A stretch of DNA of 64,000 nucleotides from a beta proteobacterium CB (GTDB lineage Bacteria; Pseudomonadota; Gammaproteobacteria; Burkholderiales; Burkholderiaceae), in the NCBI GenBank assembly GCA_000342265.1, contig CP004348.1, positions 1,798,001-1,862,000 of the forward strand, read 5' to 3'. The notes under the pieces were generated by a model. That model had not been told where the DNA came from. It searched no databases and saw only the letters and a list, made by a program, of their open reading frames with translations. The position numbers and the translations under genes were made by a program. Shown here in pieces: positions 35,853 through 47,093 of the stretch. The stretch's first letter is position 1. Each line of letters begins with the position of its first letter.

Positions 35853-36911
35853 TTAAATCAAAGTCCAAGCAATGGTCTCTCCAGCGCGTAGCGGCACAAT
35901 CGTGGCATCGCCCAATGGGAGCTCTGCTGGAATACTTTGCGCCTGCTTCACCAAAGTAATTTTTTGGGTATTGCGTGGCAAGGAATAAAAATCTGGGCCG
36001 AACAAACTGGCGAAGCCCTCAAGCTTATCTAGCTTTGCAACACTCTCAAATGCCTCAGCATACAAACCAAGAGCATTAAATGCGCTATAACAACCAGCGC
36101 AACCACAAGCAGCCTCTTTAGCACCCTTAGCATGGGGCGCACTATCGGTACCCAAGAAAAATCTGGGGCTGCCACTCGTTGCCGCTTCAAGTAAGGCAAC
36201 GCGATGCTCTTCACGCTTAAGTACTGGTAAACAGTAGTTGTGCGGGCGAATACCACCAGCAAAAATTGCATTGCGGTTCATTAATAAATGTTGTGGTGTG
36301 ATGGTGGCAGCTAAAGTATTTTTTCCAAGAGTTTTCGCATCACGCACATAGTGTGCAGCTTGCTTGGTAGTGATGTGTTCAAACACGATCTTGAGCTCAG
36401 GAAAATCTTTACGTAAAGGTTCAAGAACTTGATCAATAAACACCGACTCACGGTCAAAGATATCAATATCAGCACTGGTCACCTCACCATGTACTAATAA
36501 AGGCATACCGACATCCTGCATTGCCTCAAGCGCAGCATAGCAACGCTTGATATCACTCACACCTGCGTCACTATTGGTTGTCGCACCAGCGGGATACAAC
36601 TTCAATCCGACAATGCCCTCAGCCTTTGCCTTGCGGATCTCAGCAGCGGAAGTATTGTCAGTGAGATACAAGGTCATTAACGGAGTAAAGCTCGTGATAC
36701 CCAATGCTTGAAGGCTCAACTCAATACGACTGCGATATGCATTTGCTAAATCAACAGTGGTTACTGGTGGCTTCAAATTGGGCATGATGATGGCACGCGC
36801 AAATTGGCGTGCAGTATCAGCCAGTACATCTTTCATGACTTCGCCGTCACGAATATGTAAATGCCAGTCATCCGGCTGAATCAGTTGAAGCTGTGTTGGG
36901 CTATTGGACAT
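35853..36911 (-). CDS. pyrC: Dihydroorotase
   Basis: Zinc amidohydrolase of pyrimidine synthesis, converting carbamoyl-aspartate to dihydroorotate. The metal ligands HLHIRDG (about residue 17) and the later LLVHGE, FEHITTK and [13 protein letters not shown] motifs mark the class II (PyrC, E. coli type) enzyme. 352 residues. It starts three bases after the end of the glycerate kinase gene and is probably co-transcribed with it. Confidence 0.97.
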   Translation of the reverse strand: MSNSPTQLQLIQPDDWHLHIRDGEVMKDVLADTARQFARAIIMPNLKPPVTTVDLANAYRSRIELSLQALGITSFTPLMTLYLTDNTSAAEIRKAKAEGIVGLKLYPAGATTNSDAGVSDIKRCYAALEAMQDVGMPLLVHGEVTSADIDIFDRESVFIDQVLEPLRKDFPELKIVFEHITTKQAAHYVRDAKTLGKNTLAATITPQHLLMNRNAIFAGGIRPHNYCLPVLKREEHRVALLEAATSGSPRFFLGTDSAPHAKGAKEAACGCAGCYSAFNALGLYAEAFESVAKLDKLEGFASLFGPDFYSLPRNTQKITLVKQAQSIPAELPLGDATIVPLRAGETIAWTLI

Positions 36912-36913
36912 AA

Positions 36914-38236
36914 TTATTTATCTAGCAAGATGATGCGGAAATCATTCACATTCGTAAGTGTAGGGCCAGTTTCTACCAAAGCATCTAATTGCGCAAAAAA
37001 ACCGTAGCAATCGTGCTGGGCTAAATACTGTGCAGGTATGAGGTGTTGCTCCCGTGCGGCCTGGCGCATTGCAGGGGCAAACCACGCGCCAGCATTTTTT
37101 TCACTACCGTCAATACCATCAGTATCCGCAGCCAGAGCAGAAATATTTGGGAGCTCAGTAGAAGCAGAAAAAAGTGAAAGTAAATATTCGCTACAGCGAC
37201 CACCACGGCCTTTGATTGCATTCGGAATGGTCACGGTGCACTCACCACCTGAGATAAGGGCAATTGGCTTGGTAGTCTTGGTTAGTAAATACTGCTGAGC
37301 CAAGGCAGCCTGCTCTCTGCCCACATCCTGAGCCTCACCAGTGATGGTGTCACCCAAGATCACTGGCTCGTAACCTTGTGTTCGGACATATTCCGCCGCA
37401 GCCTCGAGACTCTTGTAGGCGGTAGCAATCACATGATTACTTACGCAGGCATTTTGTAAATCAGCTTCTTTTAGGGTCTCCGGAACTTCACCTGCAACAC
37501 CACCTTGTAAGTGCGATAAAACAGACTGCGGAATAGAATCAGGGCCTAGGTGATGCTTAGCCAAAATATCCAAGGCATCCTGATAAGTTGAGTAATCTGG
37601 AGCACACGGACCGCTCGCAATATCAGCAGGTGCATCTCCCGTGACATCAGAAATTAATAAAGCTTCAACTCGAGCACCTCTTTCAAGAGCCAATCTTGCT
37701 AGATTTCCACCCTGAATCGCCGACAAGTGTTTACGAACAACATTCATTTCCTCAATCGGCGCACCAGAGCGCAATAGAACTTCAGTAGTCTTACGCATAT
37801 CGTCAATGCTGATACCGGCCTGAGGCAAAGTAAGTAAGCTGGATCCGCCACCAGAAATCAAGGCAATCAGAATGTCGCCAGCTTGCAATTGACCCACTAG
37901 ACGATAGATTTCTTTAGCGCCATCCATGCCAGCTTGATCTGGCACGGGGTGGCCTGCTTCAATAATTTGGATGCGACTTGTTGGAGAGTTGTGTCCATAT
38001 CGAGTCAATACCACTCCCTCAAGAGTTGCGTGAGGCCAATGACTATCTGCATGAGACTCCAGAGCAGTTGCCATCGATGCGCTCGCCTTGCCCGCACCCA
38101 CGACTAAACATCTACCTTTAGGCTCTGAGCCCTGAGGAAAAATCTTACCCAGATATTCAGGGACGATTTTATTTGGATCAGCAACTGCCAAAGCTGCTGC
38201 AAAGGCATTTTTCAGAATAGTTTCTTGATGGCTCAT
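36914..38236 (-). CDS. Glycerate 2-kinase (MOFRL/DUF4147 family)
   Basis: A 440-residue protein with an N-terminal DUF4147 domain and a C-terminal MOFRL domain ([33 protein letters not shown]). Such proteins (GckA/TtuD) phosphorylate glycerate to 2-phosphoglycerate and feed glyoxylate or tartrate carbon into glycolysis. Older annotation calls them hydroxypyruvate reductases. [10 protein letters not shown] near residue 47 and [10 protein letters not shown] near 129 are typical. No other glyoxylate genes are adjacent; the big FAD/FeS oxidase further on may act on hydroxy acids. Confidence 0.88.
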   Translation of the reverse strand: MSHQETILKNAFAAALAVADPNKIVPEYLGKIFPQGSEPKGRCLVVGAGKASASMATALESHADSHWPHATLEGVVLTRYGHNSPTSRIQIIEAGHPVPDQAGMDGAKEIYRLVGQLQAGDILIALISGGGSSLLTLPQAGISIDDMRKTTEVLLRSGAPIEEMNVVRKHLSAIQGGNLARLALERGARVEALLISDVTGDAPADIASGPCAPDYSTYQDALDILAKHHLGPDSIPQSVLSHLQGGVAGEVPETLKEADLQNACVSNHVIATAYKSLEAAAEYVRTQGYEPVILGDTITGEAQDVGREQAALAQQYLLTKTTKPIALISGGECTVTIPNAIKGRGGRCSEYLLSLFSASTELPNISALAADTDGIDGSEKNAGAWFAPAMRQAAREQHLIPAQYLAQHDCYGFFAQLDALVETGPTLTNVNDFRIILLDK

Positions 38237-38245
38237 ATAGATATT

Positions 38246-40069
38246 CTAATCAAGAGTACTACGCTCTTGCATTTGCCACATCTCGGCATATCGACCATTA
38301 GCAGACAATAATTGGGCATGTGTTCCACGCTCAATAATTTGGCCATGATCCATTACTAAAATTTGATCTGCATGGACAATAGTGGAAAGCCTATGAGCAA
38401 TAATCAAAGTAGTGCGGTTTTTGGCGAGGCCTAGCAACTCCTCCTGAAACGCTCGCTCCGTTTTAGAGTCTAGCGCCGATGTAGCCTCATCAAAGATGAG
38501 CATTGCCGGCTTTTTCAGCAAGGTGCGCGCAATCGCAACACGCTGCTTCTCGCCACCCGACAACTTCAAGCCACGCTCACCTACTTGGGTGTCATAGCCA
38601 TCTGGAAGATGTTGAATGAAGCGATCTATCTGTGCCGCTCTAGCAGCCTCATAAACCTCTTCAATCGAAGCGCTGGGGTTGCCATAAGCAATGTTGTAGC
38701 CAATCGTGTCATTAAAGAGAACCGTATCTTGCGGAACAATACCAATCGCTTTACGCAAGCTTGATTGAGTAACATCCACAATATTTTGCTCATCAATCAG
38801 AATCTTGCCGGACTGAACATCATAAAAACGAAATAGCAAGCGAGCTAGAGTGCTCTTACCTGCACCGCTCTGTCCCACGACTGCAGTAATGGTTCCCGCA
38901 GGAATATTAAAGCTCACACCCTTGAGAATTTCACGCTTGGCATCGTAATGAAACGATACGTTCTCAAAACGAATATCGGGTCCACGGTCCTGATTGCTAA
39001 TCAGCAAAGGCTTTGCATTTGGCGCATCAGAAATCTCTTTCTCCGTATTGAGAAGTGAGAACATGCGATCCATATCCGTTAATGCTTGCTTGATCTCGCG
39101 ATAGATCACCCCTAAGAAGTTCAATGGAATGTACAGCTGAATCATTAGGGTATTAACTAAGACTAAATCACCTAAGGTCATGGATCCATCAATCACACCC
39201 AAGGTTGCACGCCAAAGTATTAGGACTAAGCCGGCCGCAATAATGGTCTGCTGTCCAAAATTCAGAACTGCTAAGGACTTCTGCGATTTAACAGCAGCAG
39301 CTTGATAGCGCACTAAATTCTGATCATAGCGACTAGCTTCAAAGGCTTCATTACCAAAATACTTTACGGTCTCAAAATTTAGAAGAGAGTCAATCGCCTT
39401 CTGATTCGCTTTTGAATCCATATCGTTCATTGTGCGACGGAAATGGGTGCGCCATTCAGTCACCACTACCGTAAATCCGATATAAAGAACTAAGGCAACC
39501 AGCGTAATAGCGGCAAACCAAATATCATATGCATAGGCTAGAAATCCAAGCACCAAGCAAAATTCAATTAAGGTTGGAAGGATGCTGTACAGCGAGTAGG
39601 AGATCAGCGACTGAATACCACGGGTACCACGTTCAATGTCTCGACTGACTCCGCCAGTCTGACGGGCCAAATGAAAGCTCAGAGCTAAAGAATGTAAATG
39701 CTCAAAAACCTGAAGCGCTACTTTACGCACTGCATTTTGAGTAACGCGCGCAAAAAGGGATTCACGCAGCTCAGTAAATAAAGAAGCGGACATTCTTAAA
39801 AGGCCATAGGCCAATATCAATCCAGCGGGCACTACCAGCAAAACTTGTGGAGAATCTGCTTTGATATTGAGAGCGTCAATCAATTGCTTCATCAAAATCG
39901 GAATACCGAGATTGGCAACCTTAGCGGCGACTAAGCACGCCAGGGCAATTGCAACCCTAAATTTGTACTCCAATAGGTAAGGGAGTAAATCGCGAATGAC
40001 TTTCCAATCACTCCCCTGTGAAGACTTTGAATCTGCTGCCGAATGATGATGCCCTGATGAATGTCTCAT
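38246..40069 (-). CDS. Atm1-type ABC exporter (fused permease and ATPase)
   Basis: A 607-residue half-transporter, probably a homodimer in the inner membrane. Six helices (residues about 25-310) are followed by an ATPase with Walker A VVGQSGAGKST, signature LSGGEKQRVAIARTL and Walker B MLIFDEATSALDS. The fold and FFHLARQTGG-like intracellular loop (here LARQTGGVSRDIERGTRG) match the Atm1/HMT group that exports glutathione-linked sulfur or metal conjugates. The histidine-rich start (SSGHHHSAADS) fits metal interaction. Substrate not proven. Confidence 0.86.
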   Translation of the reverse strand: MRHSSGHHHSAADSKSSQGSDWKVIRDLLPYLLEYKFRVAIALACLVAAKVANLGIPILMKQLIDALNIKADSPQVLLVVPAGLILAYGLLRMSASLFTELRESLFARVTQNAVRKVALQVFEHLHSLALSFHLARQTGGVSRDIERGTRGIQSLISYSLYSILPTLIEFCLVLGFLAYAYDIWFAAITLVALVLYIGFTVVVTEWRTHFRRTMNDMDSKANQKAIDSLLNFETVKYFGNEAFEASRYDQNLVRYQAAAVKSQKSLAVLNFGQQTIIAAGLVLILWRATLGVIDGSMTLGDLVLVNTLMIQLYIPLNFLGVIYREIKQALTDMDRMFSLLNTEKEISDAPNAKPLLISNQDRGPDIRFENVSFHYDAKREILKGVSFNIPAGTITAVVGQSGAGKSTLARLLFRFYDVQSGKILIDEQNIVDVTQSSLRKAIGIVPQDTVLFNDTIGYNIAYGNPSASIEEVYEAARAAQIDRFIQHLPDGYDTQVGERGLKLSGGEKQRVAIARTLLKKPAMLIFDEATSALDSKTERAFQEELLGLAKNRTTLIIAHRLSTIVHADQILVMDHGQIIERGTHAQLLSANGRYAEMWQMQERSTLD

Positions 40070-40078
40070 CGCTCTATC

Positions 40079-40537
40079 TTAGTCACTTATGCACTCAGAC
40101 GCTGAGAACAATTTCAAAATAGCTTCACCATTGCTGGGAGAAAAACATTTAGAAGCAGCCTCTGCAAATGGCAACCATTGATAAGCGACATGCTCCCTAG
40201 GCGCCAATTGAACTTGAGTGCCATCTGGCACCAACAGTGAAAACCAATGCTCAGTATTTCTAGTCACTCCAGGGGCATAGCGAAGACGCCACTGCGGGTA
40301 AATCTCGTACTCGATTTGATGATGCATATCTCGCAAAGAGTTTGCCGGTAGCGAATGGACATCGATGCCAGTTTCTTCAAAGACTTCGCGTGCTGCAGCC
40401 GCCTTGAGATCCTCATCGTAGGAATCAACACTACCAGTAACGGATTGCCAGAAGCTGGTTTTGTCAGCCCGCTCTATGAGCAAGACCTCCCCATTCGATT
40501 TGTAAATAACAACTAAAACCGAAATGGGGATTTTCAA
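40079..40537 (-). CDS. nudB: Dihydroneopterin triphosphate diphosphatase NudB
   Basis: A Nudix hydrolase of folate synthesis, releasing pyrophosphate from dihydroneopterin triphosphate. It shares FWQSVTGSV and RYAPGVTRNTEHWFSL with E. coli NudB. The Nudix box is AAREVFEETGID; the spacing between its first glycine and first glutamate is six rather than the usual five residues, which I take as a lineage feature. 152 residues. It follows aspS by 21 bases, a neighbour pair also seen in E. coli. Confidence 0.9.
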   Translation of the reverse strand: MKIPISVLVVIYKSNGEVLLIERADKTSFWQSVTGSVDSYDEDLKAAAAREVFEETGIDVHSLPANSLRDMHHQIEYEIYPQWRLRYAPGVTRNTEHWFSLLVPDGTQVQLAPREHVAYQWLPFAEAASKCFSPSNGEAILKLFSASECISD

Positions 40538-40558
40538 GATGCTTTAAGACTTTCCTAC

Positions 40559-42358
40559 TTAAGCAGCTGGAGCAGCTTGACGTAAACGAATATGCAATTC
40601 TTTTAACTGACGCTCATCTACTGGGCTAGGAGCCTGAGTGAGCAAGCACTGTGCACGTTGCGTTTTAGGGAAGGCAATCACATCGCGAATAGACTCAGCA
40701 CCAGTCATCATTGTGACGATACGATCCAAACCGAAGGCAATACCACCATGCGGAGGCGCACCATATTGCAGAGCATCCAACAGGAATCCAAACTTGGCTT
40801 GCGCTTCTTCAGCACCAATCTTCAATGCACGGAATACCTGACTCTGCACCACCTCTTGGTGAATACGAACTGATCCGCCGCCAATCTCACTACCGTTCAG
40901 AACCATGTCATAGGCTTTTGCTAAGCACTTGCCTGGATTAGATTCAAGATACTGCATGTGCTCATCTTTAGGGCTGGTGAATGGATGGTGACATGCGACC
41001 CAACGGGCATTGTCTTCATCGTATTCAAACATTGGGAAATCAACTACCCACAATGGCTTCCAACCTTCGGTAGAGAGGCCATGCTCTTTACCCCAAGCAG
41101 AATGGCCAATCTTTAAACGCAAGCCACCAATAGCGTCATTGACTACTTTTTCTTTATCAGCACCGAAGAAAATAATGTCGCCATCTTTAGCACCAGTACG
41201 CTTCAAAATGCCTTCGATAGCAGCATCATGCAAGTTCTTTACGATTGGTGATTGCAAACCATTGCGACCTTCAGCAACGGAGTTCACTTTGATCCACGCC
41301 AAACCTTTGGCACCATAGATCGCTACAAATTGAGTGTAATCATCAATTTCACTACGACTAATTTCAGCGCCTCCAGGTACGCATAAACCGACTACACGAC
41401 CACCCTCTTGATTTGCTGCACCAGAGAATACTTTGAAATCGACATCTTTCATGAGGTCTGTCAATTCAGTGAATTCAAAATTCACACGCAGATCTGGCTT
41501 GTCTGAACCAAAGCGCGCCATACCTTCTGAGTAAGGCATTGTTGGGAATGGATTTGGCAACTCAACATTCATAGTGGTTTTGAAAATATGACGAATCATG
41601 TTTTCAAATAGCTCACGAATTTCTAGTTCATCGAGGAAGGCTGTCTCACAGTCGATCTGGGTAAATTCAGGCTGGCGATCAGCACGTAAATCTTCGTCAC
41701 GGAAACACTTGGTAATTTGGTAGTAACGATCAAAGCCAGCCACCATCAACAACTGTTTAAACAACTGGGGAGACTGTGGCAAGGCAAAGAACTGACCATC
41801 ATGTACACGTGAAGGCACCAAGTAATCACGCGCACCCTCAGGAGTACTCTTTGTCAACATTGGGGTTTCAATATCAATAAAGCCTGCTGCATCTAAGTAG
41901 CGACGGCATTCCATAGCCACGTTGTAACGCAAACGTAAGTTCTTTTGCATTTGCGGGCGACGCAGATCGAGAACGCGATGGGTTAAGCGAGTGGTTTCAG
42001 ATAAATTCTCATCTTCCAATTGGAACGGGGGTGTAATCGATGCATTCAAAATAACCAAGCTATGGCAAAGCACTTCAATCTTGCCGCTTACCAAATCATT
42101 GTTCTCAGTGCCGGCTGGACGCGCACGCACCAAACCTTTGATCTGAATACAAAACTCGTTACGGACTTGCTCAGCTAAGGCAAACATCTCTGGACGATCT
42201 GGATCGCATACCACCTGCACAAAACCTTGATGATCACGTAAGTCGATAAAGATCACGCCACCATGGTCACGGCGACGATTCACCCAACCCGAGAGAGTAA
42301 TTTCCTGACCAATAAGTGATTCAGTTACCTGACCGCAGGTATGGCTTCGCATCGACAT
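40559..42358 (-). CDS. aspS: Aspartate-tRNA ligase
   Basis: A class IIb synthetase of 599 residues. The N-terminal OB anticodon-binding domain ([20 protein letters not shown]) is followed by the catalytic core with motif 2 [18 protein letters not shown], the bacterial insertion domain and motif 3 [11 protein letters not shown]. Betaproteobacteria often use one AspRS for both Asp and Asn tRNAs; whether this one is non-discriminating depends on the presence of GatCAB elsewhere. Confidence 0.97.
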   Translation of the reverse strand: MSMRSHTCGQVTESLIGQEITLSGWVNRRRDHGGVIFIDLRDHQGFVQVVCDPDRPEMFALAEQVRNEFCIQIKGLVRARPAGTENNDLVSGKIEVLCHSLVILNASITPPFQLEDENLSETTRLTHRVLDLRRPQMQKNLRLRYNVAMECRRYLDAAGFIDIETPMLTKSTPEGARDYLVPSRVHDGQFFALPQSPQLFKQLLMVAGFDRYYQITKCFRDEDLRADRQPEFTQIDCETAFLDELEIRELFENMIRHIFKTTMNVELPNPFPTMPYSEGMARFGSDKPDLRVNFEFTELTDLMKDVDFKVFSGAANQEGGRVVGLCVPGGAEISRSEIDDYTQFVAIYGAKGLAWIKVNSVAEGRNGLQSPIVKNLHDAAIEGILKRTGAKDGDIIFFGADKEKVVNDAIGGLRLKIGHSAWGKEHGLSTEGWKPLWVVDFPMFEYDEDNARWVACHHPFTSPKDEHMQYLESNPGKCLAKAYDMVLNGSEIGGGSVRIHQEVVQSQVFRALKIGAEEAQAKFGFLLDALQYGAPPHGGIAFGLDRIVTMMTGAESIRDVIAFPKTQRAQCLLTQAPSPVDERQLKELHIRLRQAAPAA

Positions 42359-42374
42359 AACAATTTCCTATAAA

Positions 42375-43028
42375 TCAAAGATGATGGTTTGAACCAATTG
42401 TGGTCAAACCAGTTGAACTGGTGGGGGGAACAGATCCCATTGAAACAATATGTTTGAGCGCCTCTTCAACACTCATCTCTAATTCAATGGTGTGAGAACG
42501 CGGGACAATCATAAAAAATCCAGAAGTTGGATTTGGCGTAGTCGGCAGAAATACGTTGACGTAATCTTCACCCAACTTCGCAGTAATTTCTTTTGCCGGC
42601 ATGCCAGTCTGGAATGCAATTGCCCAAGAATCTGCATGGGGATAGCGAATTAATAATGCTTTACTAAAAGCTTGCCCGCTGCCAGAAAATAAGGTTGAAG
42701 ATACTTGCTGCACACTGGAATAAATTGAGCGAACGATTGGAATGCGATTCATAAACCGGTTCCACACCTTCATCCACCACTGCCCCGCAAAGCTAATTGC
42801 GAGCAATCCAGTAATCATGATGACTGAAATAACAATCAGGATGCCTACACCCGGCAACTCACGGAAGTGCTGCAAATCACCAGCAAACTGATTTGGGAAT
42901 ACAGCGATGATGGCATGCATTACCGAGCCAAAAACACCGTCGAGCAAGCCTAGGCCCCATGCAATCACCCAAATGGTGATTGACATCGGTGCCCACACCA
43001 GAATGCCTGCGATAAAGTATTTTTTCAT
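42375..43028 (-). CDS. DUF502-family membrane protein
   Basis: A 217-residue inner-membrane protein. Two hydrophobic helices (residues about 5-30 and 58-82) and the motif FMNRIPIVRSIYSSVQQV are characteristic of the DUF502 family, whose function is unknown. The C-terminal cytosolic or periplasmic domain contains PTTPNPTSGFFMIVP, also conserved. It lies directly before aspS on the same strand, an arrangement common in betaproteobacteria. Confidence 0.85.
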   Translation of the reverse strand: MKKYFIAGILVWAPMSITIWVIAWGLGLLDGVFGSVMHAIIAVFPNQFAGDLQHFRELPGVGILIVISVIMITGLLAISFAGQWWMKVWNRFMNRIPIVRSIYSSVQQVSSTLFSGSGQAFSKALLIRYPHADSWAIAFQTGMPAKEITAKLGEDYVNVFLPTTPNPTSGFFMIVPRSHTIELEMSVEEALKHIVSMGSVPPTSSTGLTTIGSNHHL

Positions 43029-43092
43029 GTGCCTATGCTTGCGCTTTGCCTAACCTGGCATTTTAGCGGTTTAAGCGCCGGCAGGCGACAGT

Positions 43093-44679
43093 CTAGCAAA
43101 GACCGAGGCCGATTATCAGAATCCCAGCCAAAAAGCCTCCCGCAAATAGCAAAGCGCCTACTAAAAGGCGATGTGTGCGTCTTTCCTGCAATAAAAGGCC
43201 TTTTAAGACCTCTAATTCAAGATTTTGATCCTTTTGTGGAGCACGCCCTTGAGCCAAACTCTCCGCAATCAGGCGGGGTAAGGTTGGTAATATCTGCGCC
43301 CAGCTAGGAGCTTCAGCCTTAATGCCATCGACCAAGGCCCTCCATCCCAACTGCTGGCTGACCCACTTTTCCAAAATTGGCTTAGCAGTTTTCCAGAGAT
43401 CCAGGTCTGGATCGAGCTGACGTGCAAGCCCCTCAACATTCAGCAAAGTCTTCTGCAGCAAAGTGAGTTGCGGCTGAATTTCCACCTTAAAGCGGCGTGA
43501 AGTTTGGAATAAACGCATTAATACGATCCCCAAGGAGATCTCTTTTAGGGGGCGGTCAAAGTAAGGCTCACAAACAGAGCGGACTGCACCCTCAAGCTCC
43601 TCAACTCGCGTATTAGCAGGAACCCAACCAGACTCGATATGCAGTTCGGCAACACGACGGTAATCACGGTTAAAGAAAGCAAGGAAATTTAAGGCTAAGT
43701 AACTCTTATCGGACTGACTGAGCGCACCAACAATACCGAAATCTAAAGAAATAAATCGACCAAATGTTTCCGGTTCAAGACTAATCATGATGTTGCCAGG
43801 ATGCATATCTGCATGGAAGAAGCCATGCTGAAATACTTGCGTGAAAAATATCTCCACTCCATCTGCAGCAAGCTTTTTGAAATCAATACCTGCAGCTTGC
43901 AACTCTGCAGTACGTCCAATCGAGATGCCATCCATCTTTTCCATCACGATGACATTGGTGTGACATAAGTCCCAATACATTTCTGGAATCATCAACTTTT
44001 TAGAGTCAACAAAATAACGGCGCAACTGACTTGCATTTGCAGCCTCACGCATGAGATCCAATTCATCATGTAAGTGAGTATCAAATTCAGCAACGTTTTC
44101 ACGAGGCTTTAAGCGGCGTCCATCCTCAGATAGTCTCTCAATAATTTTTGCTAAGTCGTACAACAAAGCAAGATCACCATCAATGATTGGCAAAATCCCT
44201 GGGCGCAAAACTTTGACTGCAACTGGGCGACCCTCCCACTCTGGATGCTTCTGGGTACCACGCAATAAACCAAAGTGCACTTGGGCCACGGAGGCACTGG
44301 CTACGGGGGTTGCATCAAAACTAATAAATACTTCTTCGATAGATTGGCCAAGTGCTTGCTCAATTAATCGACAAGATTCATCATTCGAAAATGGCGGGAC
44401 CTGATCTTGTAACTTTGCTAATTCATTGGCAATATCTTCTGGCAATAAATCACGTCGAGTAGAAAGTACTTGTCCGAATTTCACAAAAATTGGACCCAGT
44501 GCTTCTAGTGTTAAACGAATGCGCTCACCTCTGGGCAAAGACTGGCCTGGGGAGGTCCAACAAATGATAGTCAATACCCCACGGCGAATACCGGGCTTCA
44601 AAATATCGCGTAGCAATGGCAACATGCCATAACGCCATGCTGTGAAGAAAATAAAAGAAAGGCGAGCTAGACGACGCAC
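43093..44679 (-). CDS. ubiB: Ubiquinone biosynthesis regulatory kinase-like protein UbiB
   Basis: An ADCK/ABC1-family atypical kinase needed for ubiquinone production. The hallmark KFGQ ([15 protein letters not shown], about residues 50-65), the ASVAQVH substitute for the glycine-rich loop, HADMHPGN and the metal-binding DFG equivalent LDFGIVG are intact. A hydrophobic C-terminal pair of helices anchors the 528-residue protein in the membrane. It follows ubiJ by six bases. Confidence 0.95.
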   Translation of the reverse strand: MRRLARLSFIFFTAWRYGMLPLLRDILKPGIRRGVLTIICWTSPGQSLPRGERIRLTLEALGPIFVKFGQVLSTRRDLLPEDIANELAKLQDQVPPFSNDESCRLIEQALGQSIEEVFISFDATPVASASVAQVHFGLLRGTQKHPEWEGRPVAVKVLRPGILPIIDGDLALLYDLAKIIERLSEDGRRLKPRENVAEFDTHLHDELDLMREAANASQLRRYFVDSKKLMIPEMYWDLCHTNVIVMEKMDGISIGRTAELQAAGIDFKKLAADGVEIFFTQVFQHGFFHADMHPGNIMISLEPETFGRFISLDFGIVGALSQSDKSYLALNFLAFFNRDYRRVAELHIESGWVPANTRVEELEGAVRSVCEPYFDRPLKEISLGIVLMRLFQTSRRFKVEIQPQLTLLQKTLLNVEGLARQLDPDLDLWKTAKPILEKWVSQQLGWRALVDGIKAEAPSWAQILPTLPRLIAESLAQGRAPQKDQNLELEVLKGLLLQERRTHRLLVGALLFAGGFLAGILIIGLGLC

Positions 44680-44685
44680 AATGAA

Positions 44686-45303
44686 TTAACCTTTTCGCTC
44701 TAAAAGTTGGATGCGTTTTTCCACACGATCAACCGCATCACGCAATGCGCTCAATTCATTCTTGCGAATCAAAAAATCACGTTTATTCAAAAGTACTTTT
44801 CTTTCTTCGCTGATGTACTCAATGATATTTTCAAGCAAATCAGTGGCCGCCGACTTTCCAGCAGAAACCAATTTCTTACTTTGGCGTACCGTGAAATTAG
44901 CAGGCGCATCTCCTATAAAACGCGCTAGATCCTCTTCATACTCCCATCGAATTTGACCCGCTAAGCGACCCAATAATTGCGCTAAGTCAGCATCGCCAGT
45001 AATCTTGACCGACTTCATTGCCTGCTCTCGTAAATTACCCGAGCTGCCAGCTAGAGCGCTGAATACTTCAGGAGATACCCCTAGCTCCAAGGAGGGGGTG
45101 CCAACATTCGCCAAAGCAACTAGAGAACCCTCTGGAGTTATCTCAAAACACAGCTTACCAATTGGCAGGCCTAGCAAAATCACTTTGCCGGCATGACGAG
45201 CCAACTCTGCCATAGCCCAAGGCTCTGCCTTAAGGACATGATTGATTCCTCGGCAAGCAGCTGAGGCTGCAATATGGTGAGTGGCAGGAGAAGCGGTGGT
45301 CAT
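44686..45303 (-). CDS. ubiJ: SCP2-domain ubiquinone accessory factor UbiJ
   Basis: A lipid-binding scaffold for the cytosolic Ubi complex. The SCP2 fold covers residues about 20-110 (LCFEITPEGSLVALAN, MKSVKITGDADLAQLLGRLAGQIRWEYEEDL), followed by a C-terminal coiled-coil (ISEERKVLLNKRDF to RVEKRIQLLERK). 205 residues. I chose the ATG at 45303; the upstream in-frame start sits inside a terminator hairpin. No Shine-Dalgarno is visible before this ATG. It lies between the Tim44 gene and ubiB. Confidence 0.85.
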   Translation of the reverse strand: MTTASPATHHIAASAACRGINHVLKAEPWAMAELARHAGKVILLGLPIGKLCFEITPEGSLVALANVGTPSLELGVSPEVFSALAGSSGNLREQAMKSVKITGDADLAQLLGRLAGQIRWEYEEDLARFIGDAPANFTVRQSKKLVSAGKSAATDLLENIIEYISEERKVLLNKRDFLIRKNELSALRDAVDRVEKRIQLLERKG

Positions 45304-45310
45304 AAGTGTA

Positions 45311-45335
45311 AAAAACCCGCACAAGTGCGGGCTTT
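45311..45335 (-). terminator. Intrinsic terminator between the Tim44-like gene and ubiJ
   Basis: GCCCGCAC and GTGCGGG arms with a two-base loop, followed by TTTTTT on the minus strand. It lies 21 bases past the Tim44-like stop and only about a dozen bases before the ubiJ start. Confidence 0.85.
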
Positions 45336-45355
45336 CAATGGAAAGTACCTCAAGC

Positions 45356-46267
45356 TTAAACCAACTGAGAAATACCCGCTAGTACCCAGCCTCCAGGGCC
45401 GTTAACCGGCTTGCTTAAGTTCCAAATTTCAGAGAAATTATTTGCGGGTGCGCCTGCTTGCTCACGAATCATGCCCGTGAACTGCACACTACAGTAATAA
45501 ATGTTGTCAGTTGTCTCAATTCCTAGCAACTGCGCATTGAGCGTAACCACATCAGTTTGATTGGCGCTATCAGCTCGGCCCGATAAATCTTGCTCAATAG
45601 TCGCAAACATCTCTGGAGTGGTGTACTCACGCAATGCAGCTAAGTCGCCTTGATCCCAAGCTTTTTGAAGAGTTGAGAAATATTGCTTTGCATTGTCTAA
45701 GAACGCATATTCATCAAATCCTGGCGGCAAAGTTGACTGAAACGGTGCAGGCTCAGCAGCGACACCACCAAACGCATTTGCAGCTGGTGTAAATGCAGGC
45801 TCCTGTCTAGGGGCTTGATCCATATTGGCGCGCTGCATTCCTTGCGAAGTAACCTGAGGGCCTTTGTTGGCGCCAGATAAAGCAGGCATCATTCTTCTCA
45901 TTACGAACATGATGACAAAGCCTGCTAAAACAGCAATCAATAATCCAGTAATCAATGAAGATGCTGCCTCACCTAGACCAAAATGAGACAAGAGGTATCC
46001 AATACCCAGTCCCGCAGCAAGACCGCCTAGGATTCCACCCATACCGCCAAAGCGACTAGGTGCTGGCGCTTGGGGAGCCGAAGCTGGCGTAGCTGGTTGT
46101 GCTTGCTGAGTTGGCTTTTGTACAGGAGCAGCCTGCTTTTGGATTGGTGCACTTGGTGCCTTACCAATACTTTTACCGCCACCTAAACGGGCAGCGTCAG
46201 CATGACCAACAGTGGCAAATATTAAGCTAACGCTTAATAAAACTGCTTTGAAAAAATGCTTATTCAT
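45356..46267 (-). CDS. Exported Tim44-like domain protein
   Basis: A 303-residue protein with a signal peptide (cleavage near HADAA, residue 26), a proline/glutamine/alanine-rich linker (residues 40-75), a glycine-rich segment and one or two membrane helices (about 85-140), then a C-terminal Tim44-like domain (residues about 185-300: AFLDNAKQYFSTLQKAWDQGDLAALREYTTPEMF). Bacterial Tim44-like proteins are membrane-tethered; their role is not established. It lies inside a run of ubiquinone genes (ubiE before, ubiJ-ubiB after). Confidence 0.85.
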   Translation of the reverse strand: MNKHFFKAVLLSVSLIFATVGHADAARLGGGKSIGKAPSAPIQKQAAPVQKPTQQAQPATPASAPQAPAPSRFGGMGGILGGLAAGLGIGYLLSHFGLGEAASSLITGLLIAVLAGFVIMFVMRRMMPALSGANKGPQVTSQGMQRANMDQAPRQEPAFTPAANAFGGVAAEPAPFQSTLPPGFDEYAFLDNAKQYFSTLQKAWDQGDLAALREYTTPEMFATIEQDLSGRADSANQTDVVTLNAQLLGIETTDNIYYCSVQFTGMIREQAGAPANNFSEIWNLSKPVNGPGGWVLAGISQLV

Positions 46268-46323
46268 CTTTTTATCTCCTATGGAACTACTTTAATTCTG
46301 GACTACTAAAAACTACAAATTCA

Positions 46324-47067
46324 CTAGTATTTAATACCAATATGAAGCGCAACGATACCCCCAGTCATTCTATGGGTATCCACCTCATCAAAACCGACTC
46401 CCAGCATGATTTCTTTGAGGGTTTCAGCATCTGGGTGCATGCGAATGGATTCAGCTAAATAACGGTAGCTCTCAGAATCTTGGGCAATTTTTTCGCCCAG
46501 CCAAGGCAATACCTTGAATGAATAAGTGTCATAAACCGGCTGTAAAAAAGCATCTGGCTTAGAGAATTCCAACACCAGCACTCGACCACCCGGTTTAATG
46601 ACTCGCAACATTTCTTTCAAGGCAACGTCTTTGTGGGTCATGTTACGCAAACCAAATGCCACCGTCACCACATCAAAGTGATTGGTAGGAAACGGTATTT
46701 TTTCTGCATCAAACTGCACGCAGGGCAAAGCTAAGCCTTGATCCAGTAGGCGGTCACGACCAACGCCCAACATAGATGCGTTAATGTCGCTTAACCATAC
46801 TTGCGCTTCAGGGTTGTGACCCCAAGCTGCTGCACGCGCAAAGGCGGCAGCCAAGTCACCTGTGCCACCAGCAATATCTAACACCTTTTGACCAGGGCGC
46901 ACTTGAGCGCGAGCAATGGTCACTTTCTTCCACAAACGATGAAGACCAAATGACATTAAGTCATTCATGACATCATATTTGCTAGCTACAGAATGAAATA
47001 CCTCTGCGACCTTACCTGCTTTTTCTGCTTCATCAACGCTTTGGTATCCAAAGTGAGTCTTGCTCAT
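46324..47067 (-). CDS. ubiE: Ubiquinone/menaquinone C-methyltransferase UbiE
   Basis: A SAM-dependent C-methyltransferase. Motif I is [15 protein letters not shown] (about residues 65-80), with [14 protein letters not shown] ahead of it and [35 protein letters not shown] after it, all signature UbiE sequences. 247 residues from the ATG at 47067; a TTG ten codons earlier is possible but less likely. It follows the DUF971 gene by 26 bases. Confidence 0.96.
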   Translation of the reverse strand: MSKTHFGYQSVDEAEKAGKVAEVFHSVASKYDVMNDLMSFGLHRLWKKVTIARAQVRPGQKVLDIAGGTGDLAAAFARAAAWGHNPEAQVWLSDINASMLGVGRDRLLDQGLALPCVQFDAEKIPFPTNHFDVVTVAFGLRNMTHKDVALKEMLRVIKPGGRVLVLEFSKPDAFLQPVYDTYSFKVLPWLGEKIAQDSESYRYLAESIRMHPDAETLKEIMLGVGFDEVDTHRMTGGIVALHIGIKY

Positions 47068-47093
47068 ATTCTTCGCTTTATCTAATTGAATGC

